Notes: generated by a model from the sequence alone, not told the origin. Shown: positions 1-6,531, counted from the first letter of the stretch. The stretch is 7,269 bases of DNA from Planctomycetota bacterium (GCA_013140785.1 JABFRZ010000482.1:1-7269); one strand, 5' to 3'. Made by a program: numbers and translations.

Positions 1-1282
1 CCAGGCGCGTCACGGCCTGCACGGCGTCGTTGGTGTGCAGGGTCGAGAGCACCAGGTGGCCCGTGAGCGCGGCCTTGACGGCGATCTCGGCCGTTTCCTT
101 GTCGCGGATCTCGCCCACCAGGATGACATCCGGGTCCTGGCGCAGGATCGAGCGCAGCGCACCCGCGAAGGTCAGGCCGCGCTTGGGCGCGACCGGCACC
201 TGGTTGATGCCGTTCATGCGGTACTCGACCGGGTCCTCGACCGTGACGACGTTGACGTCGATCGAGGCCACCTCGCTCATGGCGGCGTACAGGGTCGTGG
301 ACTTGCCCGAACCCGTGGGTCCGGTGACGAGCACCATGCCGTGCGGCGCGTTGACCGCGTTGCGGAAATCCTGCAGGCACCTGGGCTCGAAGCCGAGCGA
401 GTCGAGCCGCACGGTCCCGCTGCCCTGGTCGAGGATCCGCATCACGGCCTTCTCACCGCCGACCACGGGCAGAGTCGAGAGACGGAAGTCGATGTTGCGG
501 TTCTCGTAGCGGATCTGGAACTTGCCGTCCTGGGGCTCGAAGCGGATGGCGATGTCGAGGTTGGCCAGGATCTTCAGGCGCGAGAGCAGCGCCGGCAGCA
601 TGGCCTTGGGCGGATTCATGGCCTCCACCAGACAGCCGTCGATGCGGTAGCGAATGCGCACCGAGGTGTTCATGGGCTCCACATGGATGTCGGAGGCCTT
701 CTCGCGCAGCGCGCGCAGGATGATGAGGTTGACCAGCTTGACGGCCGGCACGTCCTCCTTGCCCACCGCGGTGGCGCTCTCGAGGTCCTCGACCGAGCCC
801 TCCTCCACGATGAGGTCCTGCGAGCTGACGCCCTCCAGCAGCTCGTCCACCTGCTGCTGATCGCGGTTGAAGACCACCGCCTGGGCGCGCCGGATCGCGG
901 CCGGATAGGAGAGCACCGGACGCACGCGGCAGCGCGCCTTCAGATTCAGGTCGTCCAGCAGCATCACGTCGAACGGATCCGAGATGACGACGGTCAGGTT
1001 GTCGCCGTTGCGCGCGAGCGGCAGGACGCAGTGCTCGGTGCACATCTCCTGCGGCAGGGCCTCGATCGCCTGAGGGTCGGGCTTGACGCGCGTCAGGTCC
1101 ACCGGCGGGAGTCCCGAGGTGAGCCCCAGCACTTCGAACAGGCGCTCCTCCGTGAGGGTGCCGCGCTCGAGCAGCACGTCGACCGGCGGCTTGCCGCTCT
1201 CGCGCGCGCTGTTCCAGTCCTCCTGGGTGACCAGGCCCGCATCCACCAGGATGCTGCGGATCTTGCCCGAGACTCGCACCAT
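1..1282 (-). CDS. pilB: Type IV pilus extension ATPase PilB / GspE family, 3' end cut by the window
   Basis: This is a hexameric cytoplasmic ATPase that powers pilus (or type II pseudopilus) assembly. I translated it by hand: 427 residues are visible, against about 560-570 usual for the family, so roughly the last 140 are outside the window. The N-terminal part (about 1-140) looks like a T2SSE_N/MshEN domain. The ATPase core has ASDIHVEP (196-203), RYRIDG (211-216), PQDGKF (250-255), GEKAVMRILD (276-285), Walker A GPTGSGKST (321-329, Lys327), the Asp box VEDPVEY (348-354), the Walker B region DPDVILVGEIRD (383-394) and the His box TLHTND (414-419). The sequence before PQDGKF reads IAIRFE, where relatives usually have a more basic IAERRL-like stretch. 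The ATG at 1282 overlaps the pilT stop as TGATG and has AAGGG 9 bases upstream, so coupling to pilT is likely. GspE is the alternative name; adjacency to PilT favours PilB. Confidence 0.93.
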   Translation of the reverse strand, partial: MVRVSGKIRSILVDAGLVTQEDWNSARESGKPPVDVLLERGTLTEERLFEVLGLTSGLPPVDLTRVKPDPQAIEALPQEMCTEHCVLPLARNGDNLTVVISDPFDVMLLDDLNLKARCRVRPVLSYPAAIRRAQAVVFNRDQQQVDELLEGVSSQDLIVEEGSVEDLESATAVGKEDVPAVKLVNLIILRALREKASDIHVEPMNTSVRIRYRIDGCLVEAMNPPKAMLPALLSRLKILANLDIAIRFEPQDGKFQIRYENRNIDFRLSTLPVVGGEKAVMRILDQGSGTVRLDSLGFEPRCLQDFRNAVNAPHGMVLVTGPTGSGKSTTLYAAMSEVASIDVNVVTVEDPVEYRMNGINQVPVAPKRGLTFAGALRSILRQDPDVILVGEIRDKETAEIAVKAALTGHLVLSTLHTNDAVQAVTRL

Positions 1283-2349
1283 CAGGCCGCACCCTTCATC
1301 ATCATGCGGAACTCGTTCGGATCGCTGACCGCCTCCTCGGCGTCCTCGAGCCGCACCTTGCCGGCCTTGACCAGATCCGCCAGCCAGCTCGACATGGTCT
1401 TCATGCCGTTGCGGCCGCCGGTCTGGATCTGCGAGTAGATCTGGTGGCCCTTGCCCTCGCGGATCAGCGCGCGAATGGCCGGATTGGCGAGCATGACCTC
1501 GGCCGCCAGCACGCGCCCGCGCCCGGCGGCGGCGGGCAGGAGCTGCTGGCAGAAGACGGCTTCGAGCGTGAAGGAGAGCTGCGTGCGCACCTGCTGCTGC
1601 TGGTGCGCCGGGAACACGTCGATGATGCGGTTGATCGTCTGGACCGCGTCCGAGGTGTGCAGCGTGCCGAAGGTCAGGTGGCCGGTCTCGGCCAGGACCA
1701 GCGCGGCCTCGATCGTCTCGAGGTCGCGCAGCTCGCCCACCAGGATGAAATCCGGGTCCTGGCGCAGCACGCTGCGCAGCGCGTTCGCGAACTTGTGCGA
1801 GTCGGTGCCGATCTCGCGCTGGGTCACGAGGCAGCCCTGGCTCTTGTGCGCGAACTCGATCGGGTCCTCGATCGTGACGATGTGCCCCTGGCGCGTCTTG
1901 TTGACCAGGTCGATCATCGCGGCCAGCGTGGTGGACTTGCCCGAGCCGGTGGCGCCGGTCACGAGCACGAGCCCCGTGTGCAGGCCGCAGATGCGCTCGC
2001 AGGTCTTGCGCGGCAGGCCCAGCTTCTCGAAGTCGGCGATCTCGTGCGGCACGAGGCGCAGCACGCAGGCCACCGCGCCGCGCTGGTAGAAGACGTTGGC
2101 GCGGAAGCGACCCTGACCCTCGAGCTCGAACGAGCAGTCGAGCTCGTATTCCTTGTCGAGCTTCGCGATCTGGTCCGAGGTCAAGACGCTGGTGGCGAGC
2201 CGGCGCGTGTCGTCGGGCGACAGCGGCGCCGTCTCGATCGGGACCAGCACGCCGTCGATGCGCAAGCGCGGCGGCGTGTTGACCGAGATGTGCACATCGC
2301 TTCCACCCTTGCGCACGAGCAGCGCAAGGAGGTCTTCCATCGTGATCAT
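1282..2349 (-). CDS. pilT: Type IV pilus retraction ATPase PilT
   Basis: PilT is the cytoplasmic hexameric motor that depolymerises type IV pili, driving twitching and DNA uptake. The protein is 355 residues, normal for the family. Visible motifs are an N-terminal PAS-like region with SDVHI (17-21), Walker A GATGSGKST (132-140, Lys138), the Asp box TIEDPIEF (159-166), Walker B FILVGELRD (201-209, Glu206), the His box GHLTFGTLH (223-231) and the PilT-type C-terminal signature AIRALIREGK (291-300) followed by HQIYSQIQTG (302-311). The frame stays open for 74 codons upstream of the chosen ATG. That stretch translates to low-complexity Ser/Pro/Arg sequence and crosses an intergenic repeat, so I reject it. 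The ATG at 2349 has GGAG 8 bases upstream and gives the usual PilT N-terminus; a second ATG at 2340 is possible. The gene ends in TGATG, shared with the pilB start. Upstream is a 326-bp gap, so it probably has its own promoter, which I could not identify. Confidence 0.96.
   Translation of the reverse strand: MITMEDLLALLVRKGGSDVHISVNTPPRLRIDGVLVPIETAPLSPDDTRRLATSVLTSDQIAKLDKEYELDCSFELEGQGRFRANVFYQRGAVACVLRLVPHEIADFEKLGLPRKTCERICGLHTGLVLVTGATGSGKSTTLAAMIDLVNKTRQGHIVTIEDPIEFAHKSQGCLVTQREIGTDSHKFANALRSVLRQDPDFILVGELRDLETIEAALVLAETGHLTFGTLHTSDAVQTINRIIDVFPAHQQQQVRTQLSFTLEAVFCQQLLPAAAGRGRVLAAEVMLANPAIRALIREGKGHQIYSQIQTGGRNGMKTMSSWLADLVKAGKVRLEDAEEAVSDPNEFRMMMKGAA
1292..1296 (-). promoter_or_regulatory. 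Ribosome binding site of pilB inside the end of pilT
   Basis: The minus strand reads AAGGG here, 9 bases before the pilB ATG and within the last codons of pilT. Together with the TGATG overlap it supports translational coupling of the two motor ATPases. Confidence 0.5.
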
Positions 2350-2357
2350 GGGAGGAG

Positions 2358-2361
2358 CTCC
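2358..2361 (-). promoter_or_regulatory. Ribosome binding site deciding the pilT start
   Basis: GGAG on the minus strand, 8 bases before the ATG at 2349. It favours this start over the upstream in-frame candidates and over the ATG at 2340, for which the spacing would be 17. Confidence 0.5.
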
Positions 2362-2467
2362 GGAGACAGCGGTTCGGGACCGGCCGGAGGAATCGGGCGT
2401 CGAGCGGCCGGAACTGAACCCCTGCTCGGGAACACGAGCGGAAGAATGTTCCGGAGGAGAGGAAAAC

Positions 2468-2640
2468 GCACCGCGGAGGCGCGGAGAACGCGGAGGCGCG
2501 CCGAGAGGGAAGGAAAAGGGTGAAGAACCTTCGGACATCGAGTTCGAGCGAGCTGGAGCCCCGGAAGCCAAGGCCTTCCCTCTCCGCTCTTCTCGGTGTC
2601 TTCCCGGTCCTTCGCCGCGTCCTCCGCGTCTCCGCGGTGC
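2468..2640. repeat. Imperfect inverted repeat with arms of tandem GC-rich 9-mers (MITE-like or structured RNA candidate)
   Basis: The outer arms are 2468-2493 and 2615-2640, which are reverse complements at 24 of 26 positions. Read as RNA on the minus strand, one difference is a G-U pair and the other an A-C mismatch. Inner arms 2503-2513 and 2574-2584 match at 11 of 11. The unpaired centre is about 60 bases (2514-2573). Each outer arm is built of 9-base units of the form cgcggagNN (2471-2479, 2480-2488, 2489-2497 on the plus strand, and the mirrored set in the other arm). The arms are unlike the coding sequence around them. GC-rich repeats of this kind are, from memory, scattered between genes in many environmental bacterial genomes. 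I could not test copy number. The element could be a non-autonomous mobile element, a REP/BIME-like repeat or a long hairpin ending the EF-G-like transcript. Confidence 0.7.
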
Positions 2641-2675
2641 GCCTTCCTCCTACCGCGGAGCCCTCGGCGCGCGCC

Positions 2676-4673
2676 CTACTCGTCCTCGGCGTGCTTGCGC
2701 CCGGCCTGGGCGATGATCTTCTCCTGCTCGCTGCCCGGCACGCGCGCGTAGTGGTCGGGCTTCATCGTGTAGGTGCCCTCGCCCGCCGTCTGCGACTTCA
2801 GGTCGCGGTGGTACGTGAGCATCATCGACAGCGGCACATGGGCCTGGATCACGGTCACGTGGCCGTCGTGCTCGCTCTCCTGGTTGTGCACGGTGCCGCG
2901 CCGGTGGCTGGTCAGGTCGGAGAAGATCGCGCCCGCGTGCTCGGTGGGCACGCGGATCTCGACGCTCATCACGGGCTCGGTCAGGACCGGCCCGGCCTTG
3001 GCGAAGCCGTCCCGGAAGGCGACCGCGCCGGCCCTCTTGAAGCTGGCCTCGTCCGAATCGACGTCGTGGTACTTGCCGTCGTAGACGGCCACCTCGACGT
3101 CCACCACCTGGCTGTGGGTCAGGATGCCCTGGGCGGCGATCTCGCGGATCCCCTTCTCGACCGCGGGGATCAGGTTGCGCGGTATCGAACCGCCCACGAC
3201 CGCGTCCTGGAAGACGATGCCCGCGTCCTTGCTCGCGGGCTTGAGGCGCAGATAGCACTCGCCGAACTGTCCGCGGCCGCCGCTCTGCTTCTTGTGGCGG
3301 TGGTGGCCCTCGGATGACTTGGTGATGGTCTCGCGATAGGCGATGCGCGGCAGCGAGGTGGTGACCTCGACCCCGAAGCGGCGCTTCAGGCGCTGCTCCA
3401 TGACCTGCAGGTGCAGGTCGCTCATGCCCTGGATCACGAGCTCGTGCGTGTGGGGCTCGTGGTGCACGTGGAAGGTGGGGTCCTCGGAGGCGAGCTTCGC
3501 GAGCGCGGGGCCGATCTTCTGCTCGTCGTTGCGGCTCTTCGGCTGCACGGCCAGCGCCAGCATGGGCGGCGGGTTGCGCGGCATCTCGAGCGGAGCCGGA
3601 TCGGTGCCGGTCTGCGTGAAGGTCTGCGACCAAGCGACGTGCTCGACCTTGCTGAAGGCGACCAGCTCGCCAGCCGAGGCCGAGTCGACGGTGACCTTGT
3701 TCTTGCCGCCCACCGGGTAGAACAGGCCGCCGATCTTCTCGCCGCGACCCGGCCCGATCAGGTCGGAGGCCTTGAGGGTGCCGCGCAGGATGCGCGCGAG
3801 GCAGATCTTGCCGACGTGCGGGTCGCTCTTGACGTTGAAGACCACGCCGAGGAGCGGGCCCGGGGAATCGCAGGAGATCACCTTCTCGCCCGCGACGAAG
3901 CGCGTGTTGGCCGGGCTCGGAGCGAAGTCGCGCAGGAAGGCGAGCACCTCCTCCAGGCCCGCGCCCGTGAGCGGGTGCACGGGCAGGATCGGAACGAGCG
4001 TGCCCTTGGCGAGGGCGCGCGGTACGTGGCGCTTGAAGGCCTCCACCGAGAGGTCGTCCTTCTCCAGGTATTCGAGCAGCGCGGCCTCGTCCTCGCAGGC
4101 ATCCATGACGCGGTCGAGCAGCGGCTTCTTCCACGCGCCACCGCGCACGCCCAGCACCTTGGAGAAGCCCTTGCCACTCTTGTCGGGCACGCACAGCGGG
4201 ACGCACTCCTCGCCGATCTTCCTCTGCATCTCGGCCACCAGCTCGTCGAAGCTGGCGTTGTCCGCGTCCACGTGCGTGACGAGGATCGCGCGCGCGCGCC
4301 CCAGCGACTTGGCCTGCTCGAGCTTGTTGCGCAAGTTGTAGGACACGTGACCGGCGCAGCTCGCCACGCCGACCACCAGCTCGCACGCGAACATGGCCGA
4401 GAGCGCGTCGGCCCCGAACTCCGGATAGCCGGGAGTGTCCAGCAGGTTCCAGCACAGGCCGTTCTTGCTCGCGTGCACGAGCTTGAGCTGGAAGGTGTGG
4501 CCCTTCTCCTGCTCCTCGGGCTCCGTGTCGCACAGCGAGGTCTTGTCGGCCACCGCTCCCTTCCGATCCGTGGCGCCCAGCGCGTGCGCCAGGGCATCGA
4601 CCAGGGACGTCTTGCCCGCCGCCGAATGGCCGACGAAGGCGACGTTGCGGACGGTGGCGAGATCCGAGCTCAT
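2676..4673 (-). CDS. Elongation factor G-like GTPase (EF-G-2 type paralogue)
   Basis: This is a five-domain translational GTPase of the EF-G family, 665 residues against about 690-700 for canonical EF-G. G1 is GHSAAGKT (15-22). The switch I Thr is Thr60, in EKGHT. G3 is DTPGY (79-83), with Tyr where canonical EF-G has the catalytic His. G4 reads THVD (133-136) instead of NKxD. Domain II spans about 260-370 and domain III about 370-445 (GMSDLHLQVMEQRLKRRFGV). Domain IV contains KKQSGGRGQFG (461-471), typical of the EF-G-like subfamily, then DGKYHDVDSDEASF (532-545). Domain V runs from about 570 and ends in a short acidic tail. The KKQSGGRGQFG form and the Tyr in G3 recall Thermus thermophilus EF-G-2, so I read this as a second, specialised EF-G rather than the housekeeping copy. 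The ATG at 4673 has AGGGAG 8 bases upstream. The frame continues 63 codons further, through a terminator-like hairpin, and I reject that extension. Its cellular role is unknown. Confidence 0.92.
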   Translation of the reverse strand: MSSDLATVRNVAFVGHSAAGKTSLVDALAHALGATDRKGAVADKTSLCDTEPEEQEKGHTFQLKLVHASKNGLCWNLLDTPGYPEFGADALSAMFACELVVGVASCAGHVSYNLRNKLEQAKSLGRARAILVTHVDADNASFDELVAEMQRKIGEECVPLCVPDKSGKGFSKVLGVRGGAWKKPLLDRVMDACEDEAALLEYLEKDDLSVEAFKRHVPRALAKGTLVPILPVHPLTGAGLEEVLAFLRDFAPSPANTRFVAGEKVISCDSPGPLLGVVFNVKSDPHVGKICLARILRGTLKASDLIGPGRGEKIGGLFYPVGGKNKVTVDSASAGELVAFSKVEHVAWSQTFTQTGTDPAPLEMPRNPPPMLALAVQPKSRNDEQKIGPALAKLASEDPTFHVHHEPHTHELVIQGMSDLHLQVMEQRLKRRFGVEVTTSLPRIAYRETITKSSEGHHRHKKQSGGRGQFGECYLRLKPASKDAGIVFQDAVVGGSIPRNLIPAVEKGIREIAAQGILTHSQVVDVEVAVYDGKYHDVDSDEASFKRAGAVAFRDGFAKAGPVLTEPVMSVEIRVPTEHAGAIFSDLTSHRRGTVHNQESEHDGHVTVIQAHVPLSMMLTYHRDLKSQTAGEGTYTMKPDHYARVPGSEQEKIIAQAGRKHAEDE

Positions 4674-4681
4674 CCGGAGCA

Positions 4682-4687
4682 CTCCCT
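4682..4687 (-). promoter_or_regulatory. Ribosome binding site deciding the EF-G-like start
   Basis: AGGGAG on the minus strand with 8 bases to the ATG at 4673. It is a good Shine-Dalgarno match and the reason for rejecting the longer open frame that begins at 4862, inside the upstream gene. Confidence 0.6.
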
Positions 4688-4700
4688 GAAGAGGACCGCT

Positions 4701-4737
4701 GGAAAAGGAAAGGAGCGGCATCCTACGGCCGCTCCTT
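4701..4737 (-). terminator. Rho-independent terminator-like hairpin after the OmpA lipoprotein gene
   Basis: A perfect 10-bp stem (4728-4737 with 4710-4719) and an 8-base loop are followed on the minus strand by a pyrimidine tract, ttccttttcc. It lies 72 bases past the OmpA-gene stop and ends 27 bases before the EF-G-like ATG. The likely role is ending the pilD-OmpA transcript. Because it sits in the EF-G-like leader it could also act as an attenuator. The T tract is interrupted by C, so efficiency is uncertain. Confidence 0.6.
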
Positions 4738-4749
4738 CGGATCTCGCAA
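4720..4749 (-). promoter_or_regulatory. Weak sigma-70-like promoter candidate for the EF-G-like gene
   Basis: On the minus strand TTGCGA (4749-4744) and TAGGAT (4725-4720) are separated by 18 bases, each matching the consensus at 4 of 6 positions. Transcription would start near 4712, leaving a leader of about 40 bases. The site overlaps the hairpin at 4701-4737, so a transcript from it would lack the first stem arm and escape the terminator. In DNA this GC-rich such matches can arise by chance. Confidence 0.3.
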
Positions 4750-4809
4750 GCCGCGCGGACTGACCCACTACCCAGGCGCCCAGCGGCCCTCGGCGCGAAG
4801 CTCGCTCGG

Positions 4810-5460
4810 CTAGCCCTTGTGGACGACGATCTCGACCCGCCGGTTGCGCGACTTGGCGGCACCGTCGTCGTTGGGCGTCACGGGGCGGTACTGGCCGTGG
4901 CCGGCCACCACGCACTTGTCGTCGGGCACGTTGCAGTCCTCGACCAGGAAGTGCAGCACGGCCATGGCGCGCTCGACCGAGAGGTCGCGGTTCGACTCCC
5001 ACTTCGACTTCGTGATCGGATCGGAGTCGGTGTGGCCCTCGATCCAGTAATTGCGCCCCTTGTGTTGCTCGAGCAGCACGCGCGCCACGGTCTCGAGCGC
5101 CTGCTTGCCCTTCTTGGTCAGCTCGGCCTTGCCCGAGGGAAAGGTGATCTCGGCCGGAATCGAGATCACATAGTTGCCGTACGCGTCGGTGCCGTAGTCC
5201 ACGCCGAGCGCGTCGAGCTCGGGGTTGTCCGCGATCGAGACGGGCGCGCTCCTCGGTGCGCCGGCGTTGGCCAGCGACACCTCGTACTGCTCGTTCTGCG
5301 AGCGCAAGTCGCGGTTCTCCTTCTTGAGCTGCGTGCGCTCCTCGCGCAGCACGCGCACCTCGTCCTGGTACTGCTTGAGCGTCTTCTGCGAGGCGCAGCT
5401 CCCGAGAAACAGGAAGAGCGTCGAGGCCAGAGCGGTGGCGGTGGTCCTGGTCATGTTCAT
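4810..5460 (-). CDS. OmpA-family peptidoglycan-binding lipoprotein (Pal/MotB-like domain)
   Basis: A 216-residue envelope protein predicted to link a membrane to the cell wall. The N-terminus has a hydrophobic signal (about 8-20) and a lipobox LGSC with Cys22 as the lipidation site. Residues 26-63 form a heptad-like, highly charged coiled coil (QDEVRVLREERTQLKKENR). After a short Ala/Pro linker comes an OmpA C-terminal domain (about 97-214). It carries FPSGKAELT (107-115), EGHTDSDPI (141-149), the Ser-x-Arg-Ala helix (161-165), GHGQYRP (187-193) and NRRVEIVV (206-213); Asp145 and an Arg in NRR are the expected diaminopimelate ligands. The GHTDSDPI form with a following KW resembles MotB-like OmpA domains more than classical Pal, but the lipobox replaces the MotB membrane helix. 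The ATG at 5460 has no good Shine-Dalgarno; the ATG at 5454 is an alternative. It lies 59 bases after pilD, probably in one transcript, and is followed by a terminator-like hairpin. Confidence 0.9.
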   Translation of the reverse strand: MNMTRTTATALASTLFLFLGSCASQKTLKQYQDEVRVLREERTQLKKENRDLRSQNEQYEVSLANAGAPRSAPVSIADNPELDALGVDYGTDAYGNYVISIPAEITFPSGKAELTKKGKQALETVARVLLEQHKGRNYWIEGHTDSDPITKSKWESNRDLSVERAMAVLHFLVEDCNVPDDKCVVAGHGQYRPVTPNDDGAAKSRNRRVEIVVHKG

Positions 5461-5519
5461 GGCGTCAGGTTGCAAGTCGCGGGGGGCCCGCGGTGGCGGT
5501 GGTTCCGGGGTCGGTGAGA

Positions 5520-6437
5520 CTAGAAGGCGAGCTCGTTCACGAGCCGCGCGACATCCTTCCAAGCCAGCAGCACGATTCCAATACCGATCCCGAGGTACGG
5601 TCCGAAGGGCAGGTAGCGTCCGGCGATGCGAGCCGAGGCGAGCGAGCGCCCGAGCGGCTTCACGCTCCGGCGGGCGCGCACGCGCGCGCGCGACAAACAG
5701 AAGAAGCGCAGCAGGTTCGCCGCGCCCACCACGGACGCGATCATCGAGCCCAGGAACAGCGCCACGAGCGCTGCTCCCGGCCCGGCGAAGCCGCCCCCCG
5801 CCGCGAGGAGCTTCACGTCGCCGAGACCCATGGCATCGCGCCGGAAGAGCTTCTTCCCGAGCCATCCGACGAAGAGCAGCGACCCGCCCCCTACCGCGAT
5901 GCCCGCGATGGCCCCCATCAAGGCCCCGAGGCGGTCGACCCCACCGCCCTCCGACATGCGCCGCGCCACCCAGGTCTCCAGGTGCAGCGCCGGCACGAGC
6001 AGCGCGCACGCCGGGGCCAGGAAAATGCCCCCGATCGAGACCTCGTCCGGGATCTCGAAGCGGTCGAAGTCCACTGCGCTCGCCACCACCAGCCCGGACA
6101 GCACAACGGCGTGGATCAGGGCCAACTCGAGCCGCCCCGACAGTCCCCCCGCCAGGGCCCACAGGACGGCGTTGATGAGCTCCACCAGCGGGTAGCGCAA
6201 CGGGATGGGCCAGCGGCAAGCCCGGCATCGTCCGCGCAGGAAGAGCCAGGAGAGCAGGGGGATGTTCTCCAGCGCCCCGAGTTCGTGGCGGCAGTTCGGG
6301 CAGCGCGAGCGCAGCGGGCGGAGCACGCTCTCGTCCGCGAGCGGCAGGCGATGGATGACCACGTTCAGGAACGAACCCACCACCAGCCCGAAAGCCCCCC
6401 AGGCGCCGATCACGAGTTCGCGCGGAAGCGGCTCCAA
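5520..6437 (-). CDS. pilD: Type IV prepilin peptidase / N-methyltransferase (PilD, GspO, A24 family)
   Basis: An inner-membrane aspartic protease that cleaves the leader of type IV pilins and pseudopilins and methylates the new N-terminus. It has 305 residues, within the family's range. The first helix is followed by GSFLNVVIHRLP (21-32). A cytoplasmic loop carries the zinc-binding pairs CPNC (46-49) and CRAC (71-74), so the methylase domain is intact. Catalytic motifs are VDFDRFEIPD (122-131) and GLGDVK (204-209, Asp207), plus PFGPYLGIG (277-285). Several hydrophobic segments fit the usual multi-pass topology, and a basic loop of about 20 residues (250-273) lies between the last two helices. 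The start is a TTG at 6437 with AGGCGG just upstream. No ATG or GTG occurs between it and the preceding gene, and a GTG at 6413 is the fallback. The family identity is secure; the start codon is less so. Confidence 0.95.
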   Translation of the reverse strand: MEPLPRELVIGAWGAFGLVVGSFLNVVIHRLPLADESVLRPLRSRCPNCRHELGALENIPLLSWLFLRGRCRACRWPIPLRYPLVELINAVLWALAGGLSGRLELALIHAVVLSGLVVASAVDFDRFEIPDEVSIGGIFLAPACALLVPALHLETWVARRMSEGGGVDRLGALMGAIAGIAVGGGSLLFVGWLGKKLFRRDAMGLGDVKLLAAGGGFAGPGAALVALFLGSMIASVVGAANLLRFFCLSRARVRARRSVKPLGRSLASARIAGRYLPFGPYLGIGIGIVLLAWKDVARLVNELAF

Positions 6438-6448
6438 GCCGCCTGATT

Positions 6449-6469
6449 GGGTGGTTCCACCCGGTGGAA
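6449..6469. promoter_or_regulatory. Two overlapping small palindromes just upstream of pilD
   Basis: Arms gggtgg/ccaccc (6449-6454, 6457-6462) and ttccac/gtggaa (6455-6460, 6464-6469) share bases, so they cannot pair at the same time. They lie 12-32 bases before the pilD TTG. They may be an operator or a small leader structure. No protein binding can be assigned. Confidence 0.25.
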
Positions 6470-6531
6470 GTAAAGCGCGGAGGAGCCGAGTGGACGTCGT
6501 CGCGCGGCCTTCGATCCAGGCCGGCCGAGGC

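Larger units (their letters stand above)
2350..2675. other. 326-bp non-coding gap between the EF-G-like gene and pilT
   Basis: I see no convincing gene here. Open frames cross it in several phases, but their products are low-complexity Arg/Pro/Ser sequence of the kind GC-rich non-coding DNA gives. The middle is the inverted repeat annotated at 2468-2640. Between that repeat and pilT (2350-2467) there is a small palindrome, cggaa-N5-ttccg, at 2439-2453, and no clear -35/-10 pair. The gap should hold the end of the EF-G-like transcript and the pilT promoter, but neither is recognisable by eye. The inverted repeat could itself act as a terminator, although it lacks a following T tract in the pilT direction. 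Confidence 0.7.

Noticed and set aside
35..1438. 467-codon open frame on the plus strand
   Set aside because: It is antisense to pilB and the pilT end. The product is His/Gln/Arg/Asp-rich low-complexity sequence typical of GC-rich shadow frames, while the minus strand encodes all ATPase motifs.
2439..2453. Palindrome cggaa-N5-ttccg upstream of pilT as a LexA- or other repressor-type operator
   Set aside because: Only 5-base arms, no match to a consensus I can name with confidence, and no placed promoter nearby.
1444..2523. 359-codon open frame on the plus strand
   Set aside because: Antisense shadow of pilT, with low-complexity Arg/Ala/Asp composition and no recognisable motif.
2350..2571. 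74-residue N-terminal extension of PilT
   Set aside because: It runs through the inverted repeat and a low-complexity stretch. PilT of normal length starts at 2349 with a Shine-Dalgarno.
2468..2640. CRISPR array
   Set aside because: The 9-mer units are contiguous, without unique spacers, and the two blocks are inverted rather than direct repeats.
2650..4533. 627-codon open frame on the minus strand overlapping the EF-G-like gene
   Set aside because: Different frame from the one carrying the GTPase and domain IV motifs. Its product is Arg/Gly-rich low complexity.
3411..4763. 450-codon open frame on the plus strand
   Set aside because: Antisense shadow of the EF-G-like gene, lacking family motifs.
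5461..6228. Upstream extension of the OmpA lipoprotein frame through pilD
   Set aside because: It overlaps pilD in another frame. The signal peptide with lipobox fixes the start near 5460.
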